A stretch of DNA of 63,754 nt from Planctomycetota bacterium (lineage in GTDB: Bacteria; Planctomycetota; Planctomycetia; Pirellulales; Lacipirellulaceae). Positions 8,826-17,256 of the stretch are shown here, piece by piece; the stretch's first letter is position 1; every line of letters begins with the position of its first letter. The notes beneath the pieces are model-generated. The model was given only the letters and a program-made list of their open reading frames with translations, ran no database searches and had not been told where the DNA came from. The stretch covers positions 930 to 64,683 of the forward strand of contig JABDGM010000013.1 of assembly GCA_013286045.1 (NCBI GenBank), given 5' to 3'. The translations under genes and the position numbers were made by a program.

Positions 8826-9941
8826 ATGGGAACGATTCTCATCGATAAACTGCTGTCTGCCTGCGTGAAGCAGGGGGCTAGCGATCTGCATATTACGACG
8901 GGTCAGCCGCCGGTGCTCCGCCTTCATGGCCGGATGCAAAAGCTCAAAACCAAGATTTTGGAGCCGGCCGATACGCAAGCGTTGATGAAAAGCATCACGC
9001 CCGATCGCTGCCAACAGGAATTTCAGGAAACAGGCAGTACGGACTTTGGTTTCTCGTTCGGCGATGCGTGCCGGTTCCGTGTTTCGGTGTTCCGCCAACG
9101 CGGCAACGTGGCGATGGTGCTGCGGCAAATTCCCGTGAAGATGTGGAGCATGGAGCAGCTGGGTGTGCCACAGATTTTCAAAGGCTTGATTGCGCGGCCG
9201 CGCGGATTGGTGATCGTCACGGGGCCGACGGGGTCGGGTAAGACGACGTCGCTTGCGGCGATGGTCGATTATCTGAACGACAACTATGATCACCATATTA
9301 TTACGATCGAAGACCCGATCGAGTTCCAGCACGAACATAAGAAATCGACGATCAACCAGCGCGAGGTGGGTGTCGATGTGACGTCATTCAAGGAAGCGCT
9401 GCGGCGAGCATTGCGGCAAGATCCGGACGTCATCCTCGTCGGCGAAATGCGCGACTTGGAAACGATCGAAGCGGCAATTACGGCTGCCGAAACGGGGCAC
9501 ATCGTGTTCGGTACGCTCCACACTTCGAGCGCGGCGGGCACGATCAATCGTATCATCGACGTGTTCCCGACTAATCAGCAGGAACAGATTCGTACGCAGT
9601 TGGCGTCTGCCATCATCGGCATCTTGTGCCAGCAGTTGCTGAAGAAGATTGGCGGCGGGCGCGTGGCGGCATTCGAAACGCTGGTGGTAACGCCGGGCAT
9701 CGCGAATCTGATCCGCGAAAACAAGATCTTCCGTATCACGTCATCGATTCAAACTGGTGCGCGGCACGGCATGATGTTGTTGGACGACAACATTTTCAAT
9801 TTGTGGCGTCAGGGACTGATCACGAAGGAAGACGGTCTCGCGAAGTGCAACGTGCCGGAAGAATTGGAACGGCGGTTTGCGGCCGCGGAGCGCGGTGTAT
9901 TTGATGATTCGCCCGGTGAAGGTGGCGAAAGCGCGGCATAA
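8826..9941 (+). CDS. pilT: Pilus retraction ATPase PilT
   Basis: A 371-residue protein of PilT length, with the family motifs: SDLHITTGQPPVLRLHG at the N-terminus, Walker A GPTGSGKTT near residue 137, Walker B DVILVGEMRDLETI and the His box FGTLHTSSAAGTINR. It lacks the zinc-binding CxxC pairs of PilB, and the C-terminal LL(K/R)xxGGGRVAAFE block is typical of PilT/PilU. Its role would be pilus disassembly or retraction, which suggests the locus makes a dynamic type IV pilus and not only a secretion piston. A purine-rich GAAGAAG precedes ATG 8826. Very acidic last 20 residues (DDSPGEGGES). Confidence 0.93.
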   Translation: MGTILIDKLLSACVKQGASDLHITTGQPPVLRLHGRMQKLKTKILEPADTQALMKSITPDRCQQEFQETGSTDFGFSFGDACRFRVSVFRQRGNVAMVLRQIPVKMWSMEQLGVPQIFKGLIARPRGLVIVTGPTGSGKTTSLAAMVDYLNDNYDHHIITIEDPIEFQHEHKKSTINQREVGVDVTSFKEALRRALRQDPDVILVGEMRDLETIEAAITAAETGHIVFGTLHTSSAAGTINRIIDVFPTNQQEQIRTQLASAIIGILCQQLLKKIGGGRVAAFETLVVTPGIANLIRENKIFRITSSIQTGARHGMMLLDDNIFNLWRQGLITKEDGLAKCNVPEELERRFAAAERGVFDDSPGEGGESAA

Positions 9942-10060
9942 GCGGTTGAGCTATGCCGTAAGCGATGAATGGACTTGAGAATAACGGATAGCGAGTAAGT
10001 AGATTGACTGAGTTTTAATTAGACCCTTAACTCTGACCCCTCACTTTTAAATTCCCATCT

Positions 10061-11779
10061 ATGGCACATCGTCGCATCGGACAAGTCCTGGTCGATATGG
10101 GGTTCATCACCGATGAGCAGCAAGAGCTCTTGGTCGATGAGCAACACGAGCATCCTGGCCAACTGCTCGGCAAAGTCGCGATCGACATGGGGCTCATCAG
10201 TGAAGAGCAGCTCGTTCAGGCGTTGGCCGAACAGCTTTCGTTGCAAACGACGTCGATCTCGGAAATCACCATCAAGAAAGATGTACTGGGGATGGTGACG
10301 GCGCCGATGGCGCAAATGTATCGAATTGTGCCTGTTGAATTCGACGGCGATACGCTTACGGTCGCGATGTGCGATCCGCAGAACCTTAGCGTACAGGATG
10401 AACTTCGGACGTTCCTGGGCTTCAATATTCGCGTCGTTGTGACGGCCGAATCGTCGATGACGTCTGCGCTCGAACGGTACTACGGTGAGAGTACGGATAG
10501 CGTTGAGAGCATTGTCTCGGCGTTGGAGGACGATGCCGAGCTGGCGGCTGCCGCGGCAGGCATTAGCGCTGATGGGCCGATTAATCTCGACGACGTGACG
10601 GCTCTGGCAGATAGCGCGCCGGTTCGCAAGCTGCTCAACATGGTACTGTTGATGGCGATTCGCGAGCATGCCAGCGACTTGCACTTCGAACCGTTCGAGG
10701 ACGAATTCAAAATCCGCATCAAGGCGGATGGCGTATTGTATGAGATGGTTCCGCCGCCGCGGCATTTGGCGTTTGCGATTACGACGCGCATCAAGGTGAT
10801 GGCGAATCTCGATATCGCCGAACGGCGATTGCCGCAAGACGGCCGGATCGAGCTCATGCTCGGCGGTCACGCTGTGGATTTGCGCGTCAGCGTGTTGCCG
10901 ACGATGTTCGGTGAGAGCGTGGTCATGCGGGTGCTCGACCGCTCGGTGACGTCGCTCGATTTGAACTCGTGCGGTCTTGATGCGCCGACGCTGGCGAAGT
11001 TTCGGGATGCCATCTCGAAGCCGAACGGCATCGTGTTGGTTACGGGGCCGACGGGGTCGGGTAAGACTACAACGCTTTATTCTGCGCTCAACGAGCTTAA
11101 CGACGTCGAAGACAAACTGATCACGACCGAAGACCCGGTCGAATACGACATGGATGGAATCATTCAGGTCCCGATCGACGCGGACATCGGCAATACTTTT
11201 GCCCAGATCTTGCGAGCCATCTTACGGCAAGATCCGGACAAGATTCTCGTAGGTGAGATTCGCGATCTCGAAACGGCGGAAATCGCCGTGCAGGCGTCGC
11301 TGACGGGCCACCTGGTGTTCAGCACGCTCCACACCAACGACGCGCCGAGCACGATCACGCGACTCAAAGATATGGGCGTGCCCACGTTTTTGATCACTGC
11401 CACGGTCGAGGCGATCTTGGCTCAGCGTTTGGTTCGAAAGGTGTGCGCGCAATGCCGCGAAGAATACACGCCGCCGCGCGAGGTGCTTGAAGACCTGGAG
11501 CTGTCGTCTGAGCAATTGAAGGGCAAGCGGTTCTTTCGCGGGGCTGGCTGCGAAGTTTGCAACAACACGGGCTACAAAGGCCGCGTGGGATTGTTCGAGT
11601 TGATGATCATGAATAACGACCTGCGAGACAAAATCATGTCCAACGCGCAGACCGACGAAATTCGGGCGTTGGCCACAAAGAATGGAATGGTTTCGCTTCG
11701 CCAGGCTGGAATCAACTGTTGCTTCGAAGGCGTGACGACGCCGGACGAAGTGGTGCGGGAAACGATTTTGGAAGCGTAA
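10061..11779 (+). CDS. pilB: Type IV pilus/type II secretion assembly ATPase (PilB/GspE family), copy 2
   Basis: This 572-residue paralogue of the ATPase at 6698 has the same architecture: an MshEN-like N-terminal region (RIGQVLVDMGFITDEQ), an acidic linker, SDLHFEPF, Walker A GPTGSGKTT, Walker B ILVGEIRDLETAE, the His box FSTLHTNDAPSTI and a zinc module (CAQC then CEVC). It sits 101 bp upstream of pilC, so it is probably the dedicated partner of that platform protein, while copy 1 may serve another mode of assembly. No strong Shine-Dalgarno site precedes ATG 10061; a TAAATT hexamer lies 7 bp before the ATG. A heptamer hairpin follows its stop codon. Confidence 0.93.
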   Translation: MAHRRIGQVLVDMGFITDEQQELLVDEQHEHPGQLLGKVAIDMGLISEEQLVQALAEQLSLQTTSISEITIKKDVLGMVTAPMAQMYRIVPVEFDGDTLTVAMCDPQNLSVQDELRTFLGFNIRVVVTAESSMTSALERYYGESTDSVESIVSALEDDAELAAAAAGISADGPINLDDVTALADSAPVRKLLNMVLLMAIREHASDLHFEPFEDEFKIRIKADGVLYEMVPPPRHLAFAITTRIKVMANLDIAERRLPQDGRIELMLGGHAVDLRVSVLPTMFGESVVMRVLDRSVTSLDLNSCGLDAPTLAKFRDAISKPNGIVLVTGPTGSGKTTTLYSALNELNDVEDKLITTEDPVEYDMDGIIQVPIDADIGNTFAQILRAILRQDPDKILVGEIRDLETAEIAVQASLTGHLVFSTLHTNDAPSTITRLKDMGVPTFLITATVEAILAQRLVRKVCAQCREEYTPPREVLEDLELSSEQLKGKRFFRGAGCEVCNNTGYKGRVGLFELMIMNNDLRDKIMSNAQTDEIRALATKNGMVSLRQAGINCCFEGVTTPDEVVRETILEA

Positions 11780-11786
11780 GAGAGAA

Positions 11787-11875
11787 GCTGTTAGTAATTA
11801 GCTATTAGCTATTAGCCAGGGATGTTGGCTGGTAGTGGTTGCTAAAAGCTAATAGCTAAAGGCTAATAGCTGAGG
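11787..11875. repeat. Inverted heptamer arrays, GCTATTA/GCTAATA family, between pilB2 and pilC
   Basis: Left arm in exact 7-bp phase: GCTGTTA, GTAATTA, GCTATTA, GCTATTA (11787-11814). Right arm: GCTAAAA, GCTAATA, GCTAAAG, GCTAATA, GCTGAGG (11841-11875). TAATAGC in the right arm is the reverse complement of GCTATTA, so the whole element can fold into a long imperfect hairpin ending 5 bp before the pilC ATG. A second copy of the same family lies at 17137-17214. Confidence 0.9.
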
Positions 11876-11880
11876 CTCAC

Positions 11881-13209
11881 ATGCCAACTTTTCAATTTGA
11901 AGCGATGGACGCGACGGGCGCCGAGATCAAGGACGTGATCGAAGCGCCGACCGAAGAAGAAGCCCAAGCTACTATTCGGCAGATGGGCTACTTCGTGACG
12001 AAGATCACGGCGAAGAAGGCTCGCAAAAAGGCCGAGGCGACAGGCGCCAAGAAGAAGCGTGGGTTCGTTTTTGGCGGCGTGAAGTCGAAAGAGCTGACGA
12101 CGTTCACGCGGCAGCTTTCGATTCTGCAAGACGCCGGCTTGCCGATTCTTCGCAGCCTGCGGATTTTGGCCGGGCAAGCGAAGGCCGGGCGGCTCAAGTA
12201 CTCGCTCGAAGATACGTGCGAGGAAATCGAAGCGGGGTCGACGCTTTCCGAAGGTATGGCGAAGAGCCCGAAGTGTTTCAACCGGCTCTATGTGAACATG
12301 ATCAAGGCCGGCGAGGCGGGCGGTGCGTTGGAACTCATTCTGCAGCGTCTGGCCGACTTCCAGGAGCGGGCTGAATCGCTCAAGCGCAAAGTCAAAGGCG
12401 CGATGATCTACCCGATCGTGGTCGTCACGGTGGCTGTCGCCATTTTGACGTTCATCATGATTAAGATCGTGCCGGCGTTTCGCGACATTTTCAAGGAATT
12501 CGATCTCGAGCTGCCGCCGATGACGGAAATGCTCGTGGGGATCTCGAACTGGTGCGTGCATTACTGGTATTTGATCCCGGGCATCCCGGTGACGATTTGG
12601 CTTTCGGTCAAGCTAATTCGCAAGTTTAAGCACGGGCGCATTGGGTGGGATCAGTTCATCATCAAGATTCCCATTTTCGGCAACCTGATCGAGAAGAATA
12701 TTCTCGCTCGTACGACGCGAACGCTCGGTACGCTGGTGGCGAGCGGTGTGCCAATTTTGGAAGCGCTCAACATCACGCGCGATACGAGCGGCAACGCCAC
12801 CTTTGAAAAGATGTACACGAAGATCGCCGAAGCGATTCGCGAGGGCGAGGCGATCGCCAAGCCGATGAAAGAAAACTCCGTCCCCGGCTTCCATCCGATC
12901 GCGGCGTTCTTCTGGTTTGCCTTCATCGGCGGGCCGATCGGGTTGCTTCTATATCTGTTGAAGATGAAGCAACGGATCGTTGACGACATTGTTGTGAATA
13001 TGGTGGACGTCGGCGAAGAGACGGGCGAGCTCGATACGATGCTCTACAAAGTGGCCGACACGTACGACGAAGAAGTGGCGGTGCTGACCGAAGGTCTTAC
13101 GAAGCTGATGGAACCGCTGCTCATTATTTTCTTGGGCGGGGCGGTCGGTTTTATCGTGATCGCGCTGTTTATTCCGCTGGTGAAGCTGATTGAAGGGCTC
13201 AGTAAGTGA
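11881..13209 (+). CDS. pilC: Inner-membrane platform protein PilC/GspF with an extra hydrophobic insert
   Basis: The 442-residue product has two T2SSF domains, with family hallmarks FTRQLSILQDAGLPILRSL, FNRLYVNMIKAGEAGGALE and GEETGELDTMLYKVADTYDEEV. Three expected membrane segments are visible (near 175-200, 222-245 and 408-432). Between KPMKENSVPGF and VDVGEETGELD, where relatives have a short FPxMVVxM segment, there is an additional stretch of about 25 residues (about 337-362, IAAFFWFAFIGGPIGLLLYLL) that is hydrophobic enough to be a further membrane helix. It would anchor the assembly ATPase and the growing pseudopilus. The gene lies directly after a heptamer hairpin; AGG in tgaggctcac is the only Shine-Dalgarno-like signal. 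Confidence 0.92.
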   Translation: MPTFQFEAMDATGAEIKDVIEAPTEEEAQATIRQMGYFVTKITAKKARKKAEATGAKKKRGFVFGGVKSKELTTFTRQLSILQDAGLPILRSLRILAGQAKAGRLKYSLEDTCEEIEAGSTLSEGMAKSPKCFNRLYVNMIKAGEAGGALELILQRLADFQERAESLKRKVKGAMIYPIVVVTVAVAILTFIMIKIVPAFRDIFKEFDLELPPMTEMLVGISNWCVHYWYLIPGIPVTIWLSVKLIRKFKHGRIGWDQFIIKIPIFGNLIEKNILARTTRTLGTLVASGVPILEALNITRDTSGNATFEKMYTKIAEAIREGEAIAKPMKENSVPGFHPIAAFFWFAFIGGPIGLLLYLLKMKQRIVDDIVVNMVDVGEETGELDTMLYKVADTYDEEVAVLTEGLTKLMEPLLIIFLGGAVGFIVIALFIPLVKLIEGLSK

Positions 13210-13247
13210 AACGCGGCCAGTTGCTGGCTCAGTAAAGGGACTTATAT

Positions 13248-14405
13248 ATGGAAACGGCACTTACCGAATGCGGATTGCGGACCACTCACGTGGACGAGTT
13301 CGCCGCGGACTCGCAATCGCGTCTCGGAGAGACGCGTCCACGTGCGTATGGTTTCACGCTCGTCGAGCTGCTGGTCGTGATCACGATCATCAGCATTCTC
13401 GCGGCGCTGATCACGGTCGCGGCGATCGGGGCGCTTAAGAAGGCGCGAGAAGCGCAGGTCAGGACGGAGATCAATGAAATCGCGACAGCGGTTGATGATT
13501 ACAAGAATAAGACTACGGCCTATCCACCGAACTGCCAGAACGATGCGGGTGGGCCGTTGGACGATTTAGGCATTCTTTTGGATGTAAAGCGACACATTAA
13601 GCAGCTTGCGCCGCGCACCCAGGAAGTGGACGATTTGGCTCAAGCCTTAACGGACCAGTTAGCAAGCAAGACTATCGTTTCGCGCAGTCTTGCGGGTGGT
13701 CTCACAGCTTCGGAAGCAGTCGTTTTTTGGCTCGGCGGATTTAGCTCGGATCCTAAGTATCCGATTTCGGGCGAAGGCGGTCCCTCTTATTCAATTACCT
13801 CGAAAGGTGCGGCGACGAATAGGACGCTTGATCCCATCGAAAGCCGAAAGTGGATATTCCCGTTTGATGTAACCCGGCTGGGCCCGCGCGCAGCGGACGG
13901 ATTTTTTGATGAGACGAACGGGCGGTTCATCGAATTCACCGATGCAAAAGGAAAATTCCGCCGCATTAACTTCTGGGTATATACGCCGCCGAAGTCGACC
14001 CAGCCGTATTTGTATTTCGATACGTCACGCCACCCAGCAGGAGTGCTCAGCGGATCCAACATTACGGGGCCGTACGATCCGCCGGCAGCAACGAGTACTT
14101 CTCCGACGCCTCTCAATGTTTACGCTTTCAAAAAGGTAAATGCCTCATATTCAACTACGAATTCTACGACGACTCCCTGCATAACATTCGTAAATCCAGA
14201 CAAGTACCAGATCTTGCACTGCGGTCTCGATGGTGTCTGGGACAATGACAACTTCGACTCATTCAAGAAGATGACGGCGGGGACCGGCGTAACCAACCAA
14301 ACAAGCAACTTTTTACTATTTCCCACGGGGCCATTCGTCGGCGAAGTTGCGGATACGATCGTGAATTTCGCGCCGGAAACCAGAATTGAGGACGCGCAAA
14401 AGTGA
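13248..14405 (+). CDS. Type II secretion-like pseudopilin 1 (GspG-like N-terminus)
   Basis: A 385-residue prepilin-like protein. The class III signal is clear: cleavage after Gly35, then FTLVELLVVITIISILAALI with Glu at +5. The helix continues as ALKKAREAQVRTEINEIATAVDDYK, and AYPP follows as in GspG-type major pseudopilins. The rest is long, with little similarity I can name. The leader is 35 residues, far longer than the usual 5-10. A good Shine-Dalgarno site (AAGGGA 13235-13240, 7 bp before ATG 13248) argues that translation really starts there. The leader coding sequence is made of heptamer units and a large palindrome (see 13272-13344). The next gene overlaps its stop (GTGA). It would be processed by a PilD-type peptidase not in this window. 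Confidence 0.85.
   Translation: METALTECGLRTTHVDEFAADSQSRLGETRPRAYGFTLVELLVVITIISILAALITVAAIGALKKAREAQVRTEINEIATAVDDYKNKTTAYPPNCQNDAGGPLDDLGILLDVKRHIKQLAPRTQEVDDLAQALTDQLASKTIVSRSLAGGLTASEAVVFWLGGFSSDPKYPISGEGGPSYSITSKGAATNRTLDPIESRKWIFPFDVTRLGPRAADGFFDETNGRFIEFTDAKGKFRRINFWVYTPPKSTQPYLYFDTSRHPAGVLSGSNITGPYDPPAATSTSPTPLNVYAFKKVNASYSTTNSTTTPCITFVNPDKYQILHCGLDGVWDNDNFDSFKKMTAGTGVTNQTSNFLLFPTGPFVGEVADTIVNFAPETRIEDAQK
13272..13344. repeat. Heptamers plus nested palindromes inside the pseudopilin 1 leader
   Basis: GGATTGC (13272-13278) and GGACCAC (13279-13285) are adjacent, in phase, and are the units of two other arrays in this window. They are followed by inverted arms CACGTGGACG (13287-13296) and CGTCCACGTG (13335-13344), with an inner perfect hairpin CGCGTCTC (13318-13325) / GAGACGCG (13329-13336) around a 3-base loop. 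All of it lies within codons 9-33, before the peptidase site. Confidence 0.85.
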
Positions 14406-15598
14406 GAAGGACTTTGTCCATTGTCGTTTGTCCGTCAGTTGTAGGTCGAAAGTCGGCCAACGACCTGCGACGGACTACGGACGATGGGCAACAGACGACC
14501 GCTCGTCGTGGCTTCACGCTGATCGAGCTACTTGTCGTGATGTTCATCATCACTATTCTGGCGTCGCTGATTTTGGGCGTTGCGGCGCTGGCCGCTCAGA
14601 CGGCCAAAGAGAACGGTACGCGCCACACGGTCGAGCGGTTGCATACGTTGCTCACCGAGTACTACGGCACGTTCAAAACGCGGCGGGTGAAGGTAAATCC
14701 GAATGTCCTAACGAATTCGAATGGCAAAGGAATCAATGACCAAAAAGGTTTGTCGAGTTCACAAAAGGGCGAGGCGACGGCCGAGGCTCGGCTCTACGCC
14801 CTGCGTGAATTGATGCTGATGGAGATGCCCGACCGTTGGAGTGACGTTGCCCTGGCCGATGTATCAAAAGCCACTGACGCCAACACGGTCGGCGATCCGC
14901 TGTATTTGGACGCGCCCGCTGTTCAATACAATGGGACGACGACATTGCATCGCACCGATCTGGCCAACGTTTATCTGCGGCGGTATCAAGCGCTGTGGGG
15001 GCGCACGAATTCGATCACCGGCCAGAAGAACACCTCGGACGATATTATTTCAAATCAATCGGCCGAGTGCCTCTACATGGTTATCACGCTGGCTTGCGGC
15101 GACGGTGAAGCGCGAGCGCAATTCGGCGAACACAACATTGGCGACACCGACGGCGATGGGGCGCCGGAGTTTCTGGATGGTTGGGGCCATCCGATCAGCT
15201 TCTTGCGTTGGGCGCCGGGATTCGATTCGCAAATCGAGCTCAATGCGAATGACGTGGACAATATGACCCCGCCTGATCGCAAATCGAAGATTGCGAAAGA
15301 TCACGATCCGTTTGATGTTTTTCGCGTCGATCCCAACGCATTCCGCCTGGTGCCACTGATCTATTCGGGCGGTCGTGACGAAAGCGCGGGGATTTACGAC
15401 GCGCCGGATTTCGTGACGTGGCAGCCAGTCGCCAACACGATGAACATTACCAACTCGCCGCCTTATTTAAATCCGCAACTTTTGCCTTATCGACTGGCGA
15501 GTGCTCCGTATCTCGGGGAGAGTTCCCATGTCGTCGATCCTACCGTCGACGAGACGTCGACCGATGACGTTCACAACCATTTGATGGGGCAACGATGA
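14402..15598 (+). CDS. Type II secretion-like pseudopilin 2
   Basis: 398 residues, starting at a GTG that overlaps the stop codon of the previous gene by 4 bp, so translation is probably coupled. The prepilin signal is ARRG then FTLIELLVVMFIITILASLI, with cleavage after Gly37 and Glu at +5. The N-terminal helix ends in AAQTAKENGTRHTVERLHTLL. The globular part is unassigned; it contains an acidic DTDGDGAPEFLDGWGHPI stretch that could bind calcium and resembles segments of the giant GspK-like protein downstream. The 37-residue leader (SIVVCPSVVGRKS...) is encoded almost wholly by a 12-unit heptamer array. The next gene overlaps its stop as ATGA. Confidence 0.8.
   Translation: MRRTLSIVVCPSVVGRKSANDLRRTTDDGQQTTARRGFTLIELLVVMFIITILASLILGVAALAAQTAKENGTRHTVERLHTLLTEYYGTFKTRRVKVNPNVLTNSNGKGINDQKGLSSSQKGEATAEARLYALRELMLMEMPDRWSDVALADVSKATDANTVGDPLYLDAPAVQYNGTTTLHRTDLANVYLRRYQALWGRTNSITGQKNTSDDIISNQSAECLYMVITLACGDGEARAQFGEHNIGDTDGDGAPEFLDGWGHPISFLRWAPGFDSQIELNANDVDNMTPPDRKSKIAKDHDPFDVFRVDPNAFRLVPLIYSGGRDESAGIYDAPDFVTWQPVANTMNITNSPPYLNPQLLPYRLASAPYLGESSHVVDPTVDETSTDDVHNHLMGQR
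14416..14499. repeat. Continuous 12-unit heptamer array inside the pseudopilin 2 leader
   Basis: The 84 bases divide without a break into GTCCATT, GTCGTTT, GTCCGTC, AGTTGTA, GGTCGAA, AGTCGGC, CAACGAC, CTGCGAC, GGACTAC, GGACGAT, GGGCAAC, AGACGAC. The last four follow a GGACNAC pattern; the first three follow GTCC/GTCG and are roughly complementary to the right half, so the element can fold with AGGTCG (14443-14448) pairing to CGACCT (14461-14466). Eighty-four bases equal exactly 28 codons (codons 6-33). Confidence 0.85.
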
Positions 15599-17130
15599 TG
15601 GTTGAGAACGGGAATTTCGATTTCGGATTTAGGCTTGCGGATTGCGGATTGCGCGCAGTTAATCCGCAATCCACAATCCGAAAACCACAATCGCTTTTGG
15701 CCCGTTCCTCGTTGCTCGCTCCGCGTTCCTCACGCGTGGCAATGACGCTCATCGAGCTGCTGGCCGTGATTGTGATCATCACGACGCTGGTGGCGGCGGC
15801 GATTCCGCTGTTGTCGCCGACGAACGATGACCGGCGGATACGCGAGGCGACCCGCGGGCTCAATACCTACATCACCGGCGCGCAGGCGCGGGCCGTGTCG
15901 TCGCATCGGCCGTTCGGGATCGCGCTCAAGCGCCTGAGCCAGGATACAAAGCGCAACGACCCGACCCAGCTAGACAACGATAACGGCGCTTGCGTGGAAG
16001 TGTTCTATGTGGAGCAGCCTGCGCCTTACTCAGGTTTTGATCCCAATTCGAGGGCGTGCGTGGCTTTGTATCCGGACCAAAGCAGCGGTGGGCGTCCTGG
16101 CTACGCGATCGTGCGGTTCGTCACGCGCGGCACGACAACTCCGCAAGGCACAGATTCATTGCCGCCGGGCTGGGACGCGGATCTGTTTCCGACGAACGTT
16201 CTCCGGCCGGGCGATGTGATCGAGATCAATGGCACGCAGTTCGAATTGGTGAATGACAACGGCCTGTATACGAATATCTCGATTGTCAACGTCAGCGGCG
16301 ATTCGAACAACACGAATTTCTATTTCGGGCCGCCGACGAATAAAAACCAGCCGCCGCAGATTTTGGCGATACCGCTCAACGACAGCGGGCAGCAAATCTA
16401 TCCGAAGTACGATAACGGCGGTTACAACCTGGGCAACGATCGAGAAGTGAGCGCGCCGGCCAAGCGGACGTCGCCGTATTGGACGAACCCCGAGCCGTAC
16501 AAAATCTTGCGGCAAGCGGAGATCGCGTCGGACGAACCGTACCAACTGCCCGAAGGCACGGCGATCGACCTGCGGGCTTCGGGTGTCGGGGGCGATAGTT
16601 TGAAGAAGTTTTTTCACGTCCCGGGCTACACCGACAATGACGAGCAAATCCAGATCATGTTCACGCCAGAGGGGCGCGTCTCGCGGGTGATCTTCAATCA
16701 AAAGCCATTGAACAACGCAGATAGCACGACAGATGACAGCGAATTGTTTGGCGAGGCTGTGGTCGACAATGTGTACTTGCTCGTGGGGCGGCGCGATCGC
16801 ATGCCGCTGCCACCGGTTAGCGCGACCGGTACGCCGCACGACTCATCGCTGAACCCTTCGGAGGTGAATCCTGCGACGACGGACGAACAAAAAGCCAGAC
16901 TCAAGGAGCCGGTGAATTGGTTGAGTGGAGATAGCCGATGGGTCGTCATCGGCTCGCAGACTGGCCGCGTGGCGACGATCGAAAACGCAAACGTCGATAT
17001 GGCCGGCGTGCTTTCGGCGCGTCCCACGCCGTGGGATTCGGCTTTGCCATCCACTGAGGAAATGCGAGCGGCGCAAATCGTGGCCGCGCGCGAGCTCACG
17101 CATGATATGAAACAGGTTGGAGGTAGATGA
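15595..17130 (+). CDS. Type II secretion-like pseudopilin 3
   Basis: 511 residues. The prepilin region reads RSSRVA then MTLIELLAVIVIITTLVAAAIPLL: cleavage would follow Ala49 instead of Gly, the first mature residue is Met, and Glu is at +5. Ala at -1 is tolerated by some prepilin peptidases but is unusual. After the helix comes NDDRRIREATRGLNTYITGAQARAVSSHRP, as in GspH-type minor pseudopilins, then a long extracytoplasmic part with no motif I recognise. ATG 15595 overlaps the previous stop (ATGA). The 49-residue leader is the longest of the four and is encoded by two kinds of heptamer repeat. Translation from ATG 15598 is equally possible. Confidence 0.8.
   Translation: MMVENGNFDFGFRLADCGLRAVNPQSTIRKPQSLLARSSLLAPRSSRVAMTLIELLAVIVIITTLVAAAIPLLSPTNDDRRIREATRGLNTYITGAQARAVSSHRPFGIALKRLSQDTKRNDPTQLDNDNGACVEVFYVEQPAPYSGFDPNSRACVALYPDQSSGGRPGYAIVRFVTRGTTTPQGTDSLPPGWDADLFPTNVLRPGDVIEINGTQFELVNDNGLYTNISIVNVSGDSNNTNFYFGPPTNKNQPPQILAIPLNDSGQQIYPKYDNGGYNLGNDREVSAPAKRTSPYWTNPEPYKILRQAEIASDEPYQLPEGTAIDLRASGVGGDSLKKFFHVPGYTDNDEQIQIMFTPEGRVSRVIFNQKPLNNADSTTDDSELFGEAVVDNVYLLVGRRDRMPLPPVSATGTPHDSSLNPSEVNPATTDEQKARLKEPVNWLSGDSRWVVIGSQTGRVATIENANVDMAGVLSARPTPWDSALPSTEEMRAAQIVAARELTHDMKQVGGR
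15625..15730. repeat. Two heptamer arrays inside the pseudopilin 3 leader
   Basis: First array, left arm: GGATTTA, GGCTTGC, GGATTGC, GGATTGC (15625-15652); after a 9-bp spacer, right arm: ATCCGCA, ATCCACA, ATCCGAA, AACCACA (15662-15689), complementary to the left arm. Second array: CGTTCCT, CGTTGCT, CGCTCCG, CGTTCCT (15703-15730), four exact-phase units encoding part of ARSSLLAPRSSR just before the processing site. Confidence 0.88.
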
Positions 17131-17136
17131 TGAATC

Positions 17137-17214
17137 GCTCTTAGCCGTTAGCTATTAGCTTTTAGCCAGAATTCACATGGCTGAGAGCTAATAGCTAAAA
17201 GCTAATAGCTTTTT
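17137..17214. repeat. Inverted heptamer arrays, GCTATTA/GCTAATA family, before pseudopilin 4
   Basis: Left arm GCTCTTA, GCCGTTA, GCTATTA, GCTTTTA (17137-17164). Right arm GCTGAGA, GCTAATA, GCTAAAA, GCTAATA, GCTTTTT (17180-17214). The arms are complementary, giving a hairpin followed by a T run, so it could attenuate transcription. It shares units with the element at 11787-11875. Confidence 0.9.
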
Positions 17215-17256
17215 CCGTCCACCAGGGGCAAAACTGGTGACAAGAAGGGTTGGAAG

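Noticed and set aside
11787-11875. Heptamer arrays considered as a CRISPR array
   Set aside because: Units are 7 bp with no spacers of constant length, and no cas genes are present.
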